In this document: positions 31,966 to 40,946 of the stretch, one piece after another
Numbering within the stretch: position 1 is the stretch's first letter
Layout of the letters: every line of letters begins with the position of its first letter
NCBI GenBank assembly: GCA_002816455.1
Contig: MUCR01000012.1
Span: 1 to 64,000 of the forward strand
Source: SAR202 cluster bacterium Io17-Chloro-G4
GTDB lineage: Bacteria; Chloroflexota; Dehalococcoidia; Lucifugimonadales; UBA3495
Length of the DNA stretch: 64,000 nucleotides
Reading direction: 5' to 3'
Translations under genes and position numbers: made by a program
Notes under the pieces: model-generated
Seen by the model: the letters and a program-made list of their open reading frames with translations, nothing else
Databases searched by the model: none
What the model was told of the DNA's origin: nothing

Positions 31966-33213
31966 TCACCCCACAAAGCGGGTAAACACCTGATTGGCTT
32001 TCAGGTAGGTTTTGCTGGTCAGGCGTAGCACGCCGTTATAACGCTCCAGCAGCCCCATGGACGTCAATTCCTCAATTTGCTTCCCAAAGACGGACTCCAG
32101 GTCTTCGCCAACCCGGGCCGATGCTTCTCCCAGGTCCATGCCGTCTAGCAGACGCAGGCCAAGAATCATCATTTCCGAGCAGTCGATCTCCGGGCTGATA
32201 TGCTCCCAGTTATCCACCGGAGAGGCGCTCCTTAAAGCGGTTTGGTCCAGGTGGGTGAATGGTTCCGGCTGGCTCTTTTGCCACTGGGCGACCTTGTCCA
32301 AGTAGTTCCTGGGAGAAGAAACATCCCAGAACCGGTAAGCGCCCAGACGGGAATGAGCGCCCGGACCTACGCCTAAATAGGGCAAATTACGCCAGTACCC
32401 CAGGTTATGGAGCGCCTGGCAACCGGTTAGCGACCAATTGGAAATTTCGTAATGGTGGAACCCGGCTCTAGCCAGATGTTCCCTAGCGCCTTGGTACATA
32501 TCGGCGGCCAAGTCGCTGTCGGGTTGGGGGACGCTCCCTTCCTTCAACCATTGGTGCAGCGGCGTCCCTTCTTCAGGCGTCAGGGCGTATAGCGAAAGAT
32601 GCTGGGGATTCAGGGACGTCACTCCCTGGAGTGTCTCTTGCCACTGGCGCATGGACTGGCCGGGGAGACCGTACATCAGGTCAAGATTGATGTTGGTGAA
32701 CCCGGCGTCTTGGGCGGCTTTGACGGCGTCAATCGCTTGGGAAGAATTGTGGCGGCGGCCCAGCAATTCCAGAAGGACGTCGTCCATGCTCTGGATGCCT
32801 ATGCTAAGTCGGTTGACGCCCGTCCGGAGCAAAGCAGCGCAATTTGAAGGTTGCAGGTCGTCTGGGTTGGCCTCGACGGTGATCTCAGCGTACTCTTTCA
32901 ACTCGAAGGAGGAGTTGATTATTTCGAAGATTCTGGGCAGGTGGTGTTCCGGCAGATAAGAAGGGGTTCCGCCGCCTAGGAAAACGGTGTTGACCTTGGG
33001 GCGGGACAGCACCTGGCCCCAAAGCTGTAACTCAGCGACCAAGGCTTCCAGATAGGGTTCCAGCAGAGTTTCAATGCCCTGATAGGTGTTGAAGTCGCAG
33101 TAAGGGCACTTGGTGGCGCAGAAGGGCACGTGGACGTAGAGGCCCATACCCAGCTGGGGCACTATCGAGTCAGATGTACTCTGGGGCATACTTTCATGGG
33201 AGGTTGAGGACAT
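31966..33213 (-). CDS. hemW: HemW-like radical SAM protein (heme chaperone / coproporphyrinogen III oxidase-like)
   Basis: About 415 residues. The radical SAM cluster motif C-x3-C-x2-C is in 'VPFCATKCPYCDFNTYQG', with 'VFLGGGTPSYLP' (the GGGTP motif) downstream. 'ITVEANPDDL', 'RLSIGIQSMDDVLLELLGRRHNS' and 'NINLDLMYGLPGQ' are HemN/HemW-family blocks. The extra Cys and N-terminal region typical of true HemN are absent, so heme insertion/trafficking (HemW) is the better call. ATG 33213 is chosen over the track start because the 12 extra residues are not conserved-looking. It heads a run with the DUF6883-DUF4926 pair. Confidence 0.87.
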   Translation of the reverse strand: MSSTSHESMPQSTSDSIVPQLGMGLYVHVPFCATKCPYCDFNTYQGIETLLEPYLEALVAELQLWGQVLSRPKVNTVFLGGGTPSYLPEHHLPRIFEIINSSFELKEYAEITVEANPDDLQPSNCAALLRTGVNRLSIGIQSMDDVLLELLGRRHNSSQAIDAVKAAQDAGFTNINLDLMYGLPGQSMRQWQETLQGVTSLNPQHLSLYALTPEEGTPLHQWLKEGSVPQPDSDLAADMYQGAREHLARAGFHHYEISNWSLTGCQALHNLGYWRNLPYLGVGPGAHSRLGAYRFWDVSSPRNYLDKVAQWQKSQPEPFTHLDQTALRSASPVDNWEHISPEIDCSEMMILGLRLLDGMDLGEASARVGEDLESVFGKQIEELTSMGLLERYNGVLRLTSKTYLKANQVFTRFVG

Positions 33214-33318
33214 TATGTTTGATCCCCGGCAAGCGCCAGAGAGAATCATCGGCGCCGCTAGGCTGGACTGCCGAGATAGCCTAAAGGCGGGCTGCGTGCC
33301 GGAGTAGATCTAGAGCGG

Positions 33319-33687
33319 CTAGTCGTCGATTAGCTTGGACGTGCCGTCCACGACTTTGGACGGGTCTTTGTCTTCAGGCCGGTCGGACACTCTGGGCTTC
33401 CCGGAGTGCTCGTCAATTACATGCTGCGGCGAGAGCTTAAGGAGGAGCAACAGCGCGAAACCTAGAATTATCAGGTCGTCGAATCGGCCTACTACCGGAA
33501 CCCGGTCCCGAATTAAGTCGAAGGGCGACACCACATAAAGTATGGCTAAGGGCAAAAGCGCGCGGAGGAAAATGGGCACCCGTTTATCCCTGGTTAGCCG
33601 CCACACCAACCGGGCTTGCCTGATTATCTTGGGCAGTAGCCTGGGCGCCAAGAAGAATATTAGAGGAAATGCTAATCTATGAAACAT
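33319..33687 (-). CDS. YkvA-like DUF1232 membrane protein
   Basis: A 122-residue protein containing the DUF1232 core 'ALLPLAILYVVSPFDLIRDRVPVVGRFDDLIILGFALLLLLK', with two hydrophobic stretches around the P-D-L-I-P-like motif. The N-terminus has another hydrophobic segment and a basic region (RQARLVWRLTRDKR); the C-terminal 25 residues are charged and soluble. Members are uncharacterised membrane proteins. It is divergent from the AAA+ ATPase gene and co-directional with hemW, about 105 bases away. Confidence 0.82.
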   Translation of the reverse strand: MFHRLAFPLIFFLAPRLLPKIIRQARLVWRLTRDKRVPIFLRALLPLAILYVVSPFDLIRDRVPVVGRFDDLIILGFALLLLLKLSPQHVIDEHSGKPRVSDRPEDKDPSKVVDGTSKLIDD

Positions 33688-33921
33688 AATTTTTCTTGCT
33701 CTTTTGCTTTCTTAATTATAAGGCACCATGGAGCGCGTGGGAACACCGGCGGATTATTGGGCTCGGACTCGTGAGTCTTGGTGCCTGTTATACGTTATAC
33801 TATCGCTGTACTGAACTGTACGAGGGCGGCGGCAATTTGCGTCTGTTCCGCCCGCCACCAAAACTTCGATGCCATCCCAGACATGACTCGACACCCCGGA
33901 AATTTTTACGGAGCTTGAATA

Positions 33922-35322
33922 ATGCCTGCTGCTAAGAAAGCCCAGACCATTGGCCAGTTGCGCCGCTCCCGCTATAAGGTTCTCCCGGTGCGCGAAGAGA
34001 TGAGGAACAACCTTATTGCCAAGATCAGGGCCGAAGAAATAGTTTTCCCAGGCATTATTGGATTTGAGGACACGGTGATTCCCCAGTTGGAAAACGCAAT
34101 TCTGGCGGGTCAGGATATTATCTTGCTTGGAGAACGAGGCCAGGCCAAATCCCGCTTGATTCGCGCCATGGTCAGCTTACTGGACGAATTCGTGCCCAAG
34201 ATCGCTGGCTGCGAGATTAACGACAACCCGTTCGACCCGATTTGCCGGCCATGCCGGGACAAAGTGGCAAACCAGGGGAACGACGCAGAGCTTGAGTGGA
34301 TTCCCAGGGAAGACCGATATGCGGAAAAACTGGCCACGCCGGATATTTCGATTGCGGACCTTATCGGAGAAATCGACCCGATCAAGGTCGCCGAGGGGCA
34401 CTACCTTTCCGACGAATTGGTCATCCATTACGGAATGGTGCCCAGGACCAACCGGGGGATATTCTGCATCAATGAACTGCCCGACTTGGCAGAGCGTATT
34501 CAAGTGGGTATGTTCAATTTGATGGAAGAGCGGGATGTCCAAATCAAGGGCTACCGCGTCCGTCTGCCTTTGGACGTTTACGTGGTGTCAACCGCCAACC
34601 CCGAGGACTATACCAACCGGGGACGCATCGTCACGCCGTTGAAAGACCGTTATGGATCGCAGATTCACACCCACTATCCCATATCCACTCAGGATGAAAT
34701 CACCATCATGGAACAGGAACGGGCCCGATTTCCCAACGAGAACAGCATAGTGGTGCCCGGATACATGAAGGAGATACTTGCCGAGATCACTTTCCAAGCC
34801 CGGCAAAGCAATGAAATCAACCAGCGGTCCGGTGTAAGCGTTCGAGTGTCCATCGCCAACTACGAAACGCTGCTGGGCAACGCACTACGCCGTTCGATAA
34901 CGCACAAAGATAAGTGGACCTGCCCCAGGACCAGCGACCTACCCTTCATTGCGGCCTCCTTTTCGGGGAAAATTGAGCTGGAGACTTTCGAGGAGGGCCG
35001 GGAAAACCGGGTGACCGACGACCTTACCCGAAGGGCTGTGTTGCGGGTCTTCGGCGATTACTTCGATTTGGCTGATTTGGAAGACTTAGTTACGGCGTTC
35101 GATTTGGGGAAGTCGGCTGAGACGGGGAGTGAAAAACGGGCTGCCAGCTATCCGGCGCTGCTAAAAGAAATCCCCGAACTGGCCCCGATTGTAAAGAAGC
35201 TTACGGAAGACGACAGCCCCGAGGTAATCTCTTCCGCAATCGAGTTTATCCTCGAAGGCCTCCACCTAAATCGCCGCTTAAACTGCGAGCGCGCCGCCAA
35301 CGGGTACGTCTACCGGCGGTAA
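33922..35322 (+). CDS. Magnesium-chelatase/MoxR-type AAA+ ATPase
   Basis: A 466-residue AAA+ ATPase of the MoxR/Mg-chelatase subunit I clade. The P-loop is 'LLGERGQAKSRL' (GxxGxxKS), Walker B is around 'GIFCINELPDL', sensor 1 around 'VVSTANPEDYTNRG', and the arginine finger around 'LKDRYGSQI'. An insertion after the P-loop has four Cys ('PFDPICRPCRDK' and an earlier Cys), possibly metal binding. Members remodel targets together with VWA proteins such as CoxE; none is adjacent, though a VWA-MoxR pair lies at 43-46 kb. Length and C-terminus look complete. Confidence 0.85.
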   Translation: MPAAKKAQTIGQLRRSRYKVLPVREEMRNNLIAKIRAEEIVFPGIIGFEDTVIPQLENAILAGQDIILLGERGQAKSRLIRAMVSLLDEFVPKIAGCEINDNPFDPICRPCRDKVANQGNDAELEWIPREDRYAEKLATPDISIADLIGEIDPIKVAEGHYLSDELVIHYGMVPRTNRGIFCINELPDLAERIQVGMFNLMEERDVQIKGYRVRLPLDVYVVSTANPEDYTNRGRIVTPLKDRYGSQIHTHYPISTQDEITIMEQERARFPNENSIVVPGYMKEILAEITFQARQSNEINQRSGVSVRVSIANYETLLGNALRRSITHKDKWTCPRTSDLPFIAASFSGKIELETFEEGRENRVTDDLTRRAVLRVFGDYFDLADLEDLVTAFDLGKSAETGSEKRAASYPALLKEIPELAPIVKKLTEDDSPEVISSAIEFILEGLHLNRRLNCERAANGYVYRR

Positions 35323-35400
35323 TACGCGCAAATCCCATGCCTCCCTAGCACACGCTGGCCTGACAGGCTCTCCTTGACTGTCCGTATGCCTAACCCTATT

Positions 35401-35420
35401 ATTAGTACAAATGTACTAAT
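35401..35420. promoter_or_regulatory. LexA-like palindromic operator
   Basis: ATTAGTACAAATGTACTAAT is a near-perfect palindrome (9-bp arms, AA centre). The core AGTAC-N4-GTAC-T fits the cyanobacterial-type LexA box pattern RGTACNNNDGTWCB. It lies about 24 bases before the ATG of the SPL-like radical SAM gene, in promoter/operator position. Confidence 0.55.
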
Positions 35421-35443
35421 AATTATGGATATAGGGAGTGAGC

Positions 35444-36349
35444 ATGGCAGGGGCAGAAGTACAAGAAATTTTCTGTAAATCGCTAATTAACCGGGTTGAC
35501 GTCCCGGATTTTCCATTTCGCTGGACCCTAAACCCCTACCGTGGTTGCCGTCACGCCTGCACCTACTGCTACGCTCGGCCTACCCATGAATTTTTGGGTT
35601 TGGACACGGGCAGGGAGTTCGAACAGAGGGTCTTCGCCAAGGTAAACGCGCCTGAAGTGCTGCGGCAGGAGTTGCGTCGGCCGAAGTGGATGAGGGAATC
35701 CATCGCCATAGGCACCGCCTCGGACCCCTACGAGCCTGCGGAAGCCCAGTACGAGCTGACTCGAAGAATATTGCAGGTGCTTAGAGAGTTCGAGAACCCT
35801 GCGTCCATCACCACGAAAGGCGTGTTGGTGCGGCGGGACTTGGACGTTTTGCAGGAGTTGGGGTCGGTGGCTGGAGTCAGCGTGACCTTCAGCGTAGGAA
35901 GCATAGACGAGAAAATCTGGAAGCTGACCGAGCCCGGCGCTCCAAACCCGATGGCCCGGTTGGAGGCAATGCAGTTCTTGGTGGAAAACGGGGTACAAGC
36001 CGGAGTCATGATGGCACCGCTGCTACCCGGAATTTCCGACAGCGCCGAGAGCATCGATGCAGTGGCTGAGGCCGCCGCAGCGCACGAAGCCCAATACTTA
36101 GGGGCTAATGTCCTGTTCCTCAAGCCCGGTTCCCGAGAGTGGTTCATGCCCATGTTAAGTGAGGCATACCCCCGGCTGGCGCCCGGCTACCAGTCTTTGT
36201 ACCAAAAGACCTATGCCCCACGGGATTACACCCGGAGAGTGCTGGACTTGGTAGATGATTCCAGGCGGAGTTGGGGATTGGTAAACAAACCCGCGCCGCG
36301 CACTATGCAGCCTCAACAGCGGCAACTGGAACTGGCCCTTACCGCCTGA
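35444..36349 (+). CDS. SPL-family radical SAM protein (Rv2578c-like)
   Basis: About 301 residues. The cluster motif lies in 'NPYRGCRHACTYCYARPTHEFLG' (C-x3-C-x2-C), the layout of spore photoproduct lyase relatives. 'SIAIGTASDPYEPAEAQY' and 'TRRILQVL' follow, as in the Rv2578c family. Spore photoproduct lyase repairs UV lesions; this group is widespread in non-spore-formers and its role is not known. ATG 35444 follows AGGGAG; the GTG six bases earlier overlaps the ribosome site. A palindrome resembling a LexA box upstream suggests damage-inducible expression, consistent with a repair role. Confidence 0.82.
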   Translation: MAGAEVQEIFCKSLINRVDVPDFPFRWTLNPYRGCRHACTYCYARPTHEFLGLDTGREFEQRVFAKVNAPEVLRQELRRPKWMRESIAIGTASDPYEPAEAQYELTRRILQVLREFENPASITTKGVLVRRDLDVLQELGSVAGVSVTFSVGSIDEKIWKLTEPGAPNPMARLEAMQFLVENGVQAGVMMAPLLPGISDSAESIDAVAEAAAAHEAQYLGANVLFLKPGSREWFMPMLSEAYPRLAPGYQSLYQKTYAPRDYTRRVLDLVDDSRRSWGLVNKPAPRTMQPQQRQLELALTA

Positions 36350-36407
36350 CGCCGCGGAGCCGAATGAGGCTGACGCAAGCGTTTGTGTTACCCAATGGCG
36401 CCGATGT

Positions 36408-37073
36408 TTAATACTTGGATACGTGAATCTCGGTTAGCTTGCCGGTGACCAAGAAGATTACCCGCTCGGCGATGTTGGTCGCCCGGTCAGCTATCCGCTC
36501 TAAGTCGTGGGACACCCACAGCAGGTAGGTTGCTCGCTGAATGGTCTGGGGGTCCTGGATCATGAAAAGCAGCAACTCCCGATACACTTGGTCGTACAGG
36601 TCGTCTACTTCATCATCAGCCTGGCACACCTGATTGGCTTTCACCAAGTCCCGGTTTAGCAAGCAGTCGATGCTGTCTCGCAGCATTTCCGTGGCTTTTT
36701 CGGCCATACGAGGAATGTCGATAAGCGGCTTTAAGGGAGGAGAGTCTCCCATGGAGATGCTAATCTTGGCGATGCCTTCGGCATAATCACCCATGCGCTC
36801 TAATTCCACCACGATGTGGAGCAGGGCGATAATAGCCCTTAAATCTCGGGCCATGGGCTGCTGAGTTGCGATCAGGTCTACGCAACGCTCTTCGATTTCA
36901 AAACGTTTCTGGTCGATGTAATCGTCATCCTGAATGACCCGCTGAGATTCTTCCAGATCCCGCCGTTTCAAAGCATCGACGGCTCGGTTGATCGACTTTT
37001 CTACGATGCCGGCAAGAACCTCAACTTCCTGCTGTAAAGCATTAAGCTGTTGGTCAAAATCCGCTCTCACCAT
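36408..37073 (-). CDS. phoU: Phosphate transport system regulator PhoU
   Basis: A 221-residue all-helical protein with two PhoU repeats. The metal-cluster motif pattern E/D-x3-D appears in 'VDALKRRDLEESQRVIQDDDYID' and again in 'LVKANQVCQADDEVDDLYD'. PhoU links PstSCAB to phosphate signalling and limits uptake. ATG 37073 follows GGGGGAGG; the track start 12 codons earlier is unsupported. Unusually it is not in the pst operon, which ends at 19.5 kb, but stands alone about 17 kb away, convergent with the SPL-like gene. Confidence 0.9.
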   Translation of the reverse strand: MVRADFDQQLNALQQEVEVLAGIVEKSINRAVDALKRRDLEESQRVIQDDDYIDQKRFEIEERCVDLIATQQPMARDLRAIIALLHIVVELERMGDYAEGIAKISISMGDSPPLKPLIDIPRMAEKATEMLRDSIDCLLNRDLVKANQVCQADDEVDDLYDQVYRELLLFMIQDPQTIQRATYLLWVSHDLERIADRATNIAERVIFLVTGKLTEIHVSKY

Positions 37074-37181
37074 TTTTGACCTCCCCCTAATACGCCCATA
37101 CCTTTCCAACTAACCACAATGAATTAGCTCAATTATAACCTCTACTTAACGGTTTCCCGAAAGCGGAAACTCTTGGGCCAA

Positions 37182-38942
37182 TTATCTTGGGATGATGGGC
37201 AGCACAACGTGGGAAGCGTAACCTTCCCGGTGGTGGACACTTTGGCTGGCCACTTCCAATCGGTCATCCTGGCCGATGGGCGCTCCCGTGTTGGGGTTGC
37301 GATCAAAGCGCGGGAAATTGCTGCTGGAAATTTCAAGGCGCATCCGGTGCCCAGTCTTGAACAAGTGGCTGGTGGACCAAAGATCGATCACGTATTCGTA
37401 TACCTTGCCGGGTTCAATAAGGGCAGGTTCTGACTTGGAATTCCTGTAACGTGCTCTTATTATGCCGTCTTGGATGTTGTGGGCATACCCATCAGGGCGC
37501 ACGTCTACCAGCTTGGCAGTAAAGTCGGTGTCCACGGCACTGCTGGCGGCGAAGATGTGGGCCTTTATGGGTCCTGTGACTTCGGTGTCCCGTACCAAAG
37601 TCTCCGTTGTATAGACTAAAACGTCTTCCCGGTCTTCCACCGGCCGCTGATCGGCCACCCCCTGGGGAATAATCAGGGTATTCCCCCCGAAAGTAGGAGT
37701 CGGGTTTTTAGGATCGTATCGATACGTGTCCACCGGTTCGTCTCCCGGCGGCGCCGTGGAAAGCGTGCCTGCTCCACTTCTGGTATTGGCCGGACTTTCC
37801 GAGTGGAGGTAATAGCGGGTGTAGTGGGTGCGGGCCAGGGGCCACTCTTGCTCGTCCCGCCATCGGTTTTCGCCCATGACGAACAATCGCACCGGAGGTT
37901 CGCTCATTATGCCCGTGTCGATGTCCTTTAGCCAGTAATTGAACCAACGTAACAGATATCTATGAAGCTCGATCTTGGCCTCTGGGCCGAAATCTATGTC
38001 CCCTGTCTCCTTGGATGTGGGAGCCGTGTACGGACGAATATGGGCCCAAGGCCCGATGAGGAGTTTCTGGCTGCTCCGAGCCAGCTGGCTGCCTGCGCGG
38101 TCGCTTAATGCTTGGTAAGCGTTTAGCGCCCCCTCAAGGAAGATGTCGTACCAGGAACTGACATGAAACATGGGGAGCATGATTTTCTCGACGCGTTCAA
38201 GCAGGTTGATCTGCCGCCAATAAGGACCGTCGGCCTCGTTCTCCAGGTACTCGCCGAAGTAGGGGGCCGTCTCTTTTAGCCGCTCCACCCAATCACTGAG
38301 TGGCAAGTGGCTGTACCATTCGTCTTTGAGCGGTTGGGCGAAATTGTCTGCTGGCAGAACATACTCGTCCATCTTCGCCAGCAGTTCTTCTCGCCCTTGC
38401 CTAGCGAGAGTATTGCGTCCTTTGAAAATTGCGTAAGGGACCATCCAACCCCATTCCATCGCCCCACCGGTGTGGTAACCCCAGCTTTCGTGGAAGTCAG
38501 CGGATGCGGAAAAGGGAGCCATGACTTGTAGATGGGGCGGCACCGGATTGCTAGTGGCCAATGTGTATTGGGTGGCGCCTAAGTAGGACTGACCCGTAGT
38601 TCCGACGCGGCCGTTGGACCAAGGTTGGCGAGCCGCCCACTCCACGGTGTCGTACCCGTCATCGACCTCTTGGAACAATGGATTATAGCTATCGCCTTCG
38701 GACTCGAACCGAGCGCGGCAGTCCTGGCTGACCACCACGTAGCCGTGCTTCGGGAAAAACCAGATGGAGTGGTCCGGGTTATCGAGGTAGCTGTCTTTGC
38801 CGTAAGGGCCTCGTGTAACCAAAACCGGGTACTGGCCAGGACCGTCAGGACGGACAACGTCAGTGGCCAAGCGCACGCCGTCCCGCATGGGGACCATTAC
38901 GTTAGGCTCTCTTATTACCTTATACTCATCATTTTGAGGCAT
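37182..38942 (-). CDS. CocE/NonD family hydrolase (X-Pro dipeptidyl-peptidase S15-like)
   Basis: A 586-residue serine hydrolase. The N-terminal alpha/beta-hydrolase domain has 'PMRDGVRLATDVVRPDGPG', 'GYVVVSQDCRARFESEG' and the nucleophile elbow 'GTTGQSYLGATQYTLA' (G-x-S-Y-x-G). The C-terminal ~220 residues form a jelly-roll ('TGPIKAHIFAASSAVDTDFTAKLVDV', 'GHRMRLEISSSNFPRFDRNPNTG'), as in cocaine esterase. It would hydrolyse esters or amides of unknown type. No signal peptide. Monocistronic; a 530-base gene-poor region lies upstream. Confidence 0.9.
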   Translation of the reverse strand: MPQNDEYKVIREPNVMVPMRDGVRLATDVVRPDGPGQYPVLVTRGPYGKDSYLDNPDHSIWFFPKHGYVVVSQDCRARFESEGDSYNPLFQEVDDGYDTVEWAARQPWSNGRVGTTGQSYLGATQYTLATSNPVPPHLQVMAPFSASADFHESWGYHTGGAMEWGWMVPYAIFKGRNTLARQGREELLAKMDEYVLPADNFAQPLKDEWYSHLPLSDWVERLKETAPYFGEYLENEADGPYWRQINLLERVEKIMLPMFHVSSWYDIFLEGALNAYQALSDRAGSQLARSSQKLLIGPWAHIRPYTAPTSKETGDIDFGPEAKIELHRYLLRWFNYWLKDIDTGIMSEPPVRLFVMGENRWRDEQEWPLARTHYTRYYLHSESPANTRSGAGTLSTAPPGDEPVDTYRYDPKNPTPTFGGNTLIIPQGVADQRPVEDREDVLVYTTETLVRDTEVTGPIKAHIFAASSAVDTDFTAKLVDVRPDGYAHNIQDGIIRARYRNSKSEPALIEPGKVYEYVIDLWSTSHLFKTGHRMRLEISSSNFPRFDRNPNTGAPIGQDDRLEVASQSVHHREGYASHVVLPIIPR

Positions 38943-39475
38943 ATGACTAACCGCGTGTATAGATGATTATCGCTACAATTTTGTGCCAGACATGGCCAAT
39001 TTCTAGACATAAATTCCTGAAGATCCGGGACTGCTATTACCTCATCAAAGCGTTCAAGAAAACGCATCGATTGAGGAGTTGCTCAAGCATACTCTCGCGG
39101 GAAATTGGCGTCAATTTATTGAGGGGACTCAGCGTAGTTTCATATCGCATCTGGGATTAGCGATATTCAGCCAATATTGGCGGGGTATGCTTCAAGTACT
39201 TGAGTCTTGGTGCAACAGATCCGTTCGATCCCGTAGAAGGGAGATCACTGGGCTGGACTTGTGAATGTTTCGAAATAATCGGACATTCAGAGGCGATATG
39301 TTCATATTCCAGGAACGGAAACGGTTGAATCCCGGTTATTTTGAGGAGTATGATAGGGCTGCTCTGTAGACTTCCGGGGATGTTGCCCAAAAAGATTTAA
39401 CGGTCTGCCTTGGCTCGGCGCCTCCACGGTCAGGCATCGCAATAGAATTACCCCTATTTCCAAAATAGGTGTTAA
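38943..39475. other. Gene-poor intergenic region of about 530 bases
   Basis: Short ORFs exist on both strands but overlap and show no protein-like composition or ribosome sites. I see no tRNA, repeat or strong hairpin. It may carry the promoters of the two divergent genes, or it may be decayed sequence. Confidence 0.45.
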
Positions 39476-40747
39476 GTGACTAAACCGAATCCGGTAATTA
39501 AGACAATCGTTTGGCTCTGGGATGGGCTCCAAATCGGTAGGATTGCCAATGCTCTGGCGGGTGACCGGAATGATCAGCGTGCTGTATTGGCCTTCCGGTA
39601 TTTTAGCTGGAAGAAGCTATTTAATGTGCTGCGGATTGAAGTCCAGCTGAGGCTTGGCCGCCGAAAGATATGGGGGAAGCCCTTTGAGTGGGAAATCGAT
39701 ACCACCAACATCTGCCAACTAAAGTGCCCATTGTGCCACACCGGTTTGGGCACCATACACCGGGACCAAGGCACCATGCATTTTGACACTTATACGAAGA
39801 CCATCGACCAGATTAAAGACTACTGTGTCTGGTTGAGCCTGTACAGTTGGGGCGAGCCATTCTTGAACCGCCGAATCCACGAATTCGTGGCTTACGCCCA
39901 CCAAAAAAAGATCGCTACGATTATCAGCACCAACCTGAACAAGCCGCTAACTGAAGAGATGGCCGAAGATATTATCAAGTCCGGTTTGGACGTGATGATT
40001 GTCTCTTTGGACGGCGTTACCCAGGAAGTTTATGAACAGTACCGGGTCGGTGGGATTCTTCAACGGGTGCTGGACAATGTTAATTTATTGGTTAAGAAAA
40101 AGCGCGAACTGGGCTACAGTACTCCTCATATGGAATGGCAATTCATCGTAATGCGCCAAAACGAGCACGAGATGGTGGAGGCCAAGCAACTCGCCGCCGA
40201 TATGGGCGTGGACTCGGTAATATTCAAAAACGTGGACTTTCCTCACGGTATGGATGACAAGGAAGAGGCGCAGCGCTGGCTTCCCAAGGAGCACCCCGAG
40301 TTCCTACGTGAGCAGACATTCTCTAAGCCATACCGCGAAGATGGACTGCGTTGCTGGCGCCTGTGGCGCAGCGCAGTGGTTAACTGGGACGGTGGATTGG
40401 CGCCTTGCTGCTACCTGACGGATAAGTCGGAAGATTTTGGCGATGTGAATGCTAACTCGATCGAGGAAATCTGGAACGGCGAAGATTACACCACGGCCAG
40501 AGGACTATTTCAGGAGCGGTACGCACCGCAGAAACATGTGGGCTGTATGTCCTGCAGTGTGTACACCGGCAGTAAAGCGGCCCGCAAGCGGGGACCGGTG
40601 GACTTAGAGCCTGCGGCTGCGCCTCTGCCCTTAGTGATAAAACCGGCTGATGGGCCAACATCCAACGGGACCAGCAAACGAAATGACGATCAGACATCCG
40701 ATTCCCTGCCGGACCCGGAGAAAATTCAAGAGCACGTCGGAGATTGA
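39476..40747 (+). CDS. Radical SAM protein with SPASM domain
   Basis: A 423-residue radical SAM enzyme. The cluster motif is 'NICQLKCPLC' (C-x3-C-x2-C) near residue 80, and a C-terminal SPASM-type auxiliary cluster region has 'CWRLWRSAVVNWDGGLAPCCYLTDK' and later 'GCMSC'. 'DVNANSIEEIWNGEDY' is typical of SPASM proteins. Such enzymes modify peptides, build cofactors or act in lipid/sugar pathways; no precursor peptide gene is obvious nearby. The following two genes encode PAP2/Aur1-type membrane enzymes. GTG 39476 follows AGGTGTTAA. The last ~45 residues are low-complexity. Confidence 0.85.
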   Translation: MTKPNPVIKTIVWLWDGLQIGRIANALAGDRNDQRAVLAFRYFSWKKLFNVLRIEVQLRLGRRKIWGKPFEWEIDTTNICQLKCPLCHTGLGTIHRDQGTMHFDTYTKTIDQIKDYCVWLSLYSWGEPFLNRRIHEFVAYAHQKKIATIISTNLNKPLTEEMAEDIIKSGLDVMIVSLDGVTQEVYEQYRVGGILQRVLDNVNLLVKKKRELGYSTPHMEWQFIVMRQNEHEMVEAKQLAADMGVDSVIFKNVDFPHGMDDKEEAQRWLPKEHPEFLREQTFSKPYREDGLRCWRLWRSAVVNWDGGLAPCCYLTDKSEDFGDVNANSIEEIWNGEDYTTARGLFQERYAPQKHVGCMSCSVYTGSKAARKRGPVDLEPAAAPLPLVIKPADGPTSNGTSKRNDDQTSDSLPDPEKIQEHVGD

Positions 40748-40946
40748 GCCAAACTGCGGATTGTCAGACTAGTCCCCGAATTGGCTAATCTGTAGTAAAA
40801 TGCACGGAATCTTGACGGCAGATGAAAAAGCGAATCAGATTTGGCTTCAACGGATCAAGTTGCTATAAGAACTAGGCGGCCCAAGAGGGGATGTAATCGA
40901 GTTAGGGCCACGTCTCTGCGGGCCTAGGGAGTCGCGAGGTGGGGTA

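Noticed and set aside
38963-39264. Two short plus-strand ORFs in the 530-base gap
   Set aside because: Overlapping, no ribosome sites, low-complexity translations; treated as non-coding.
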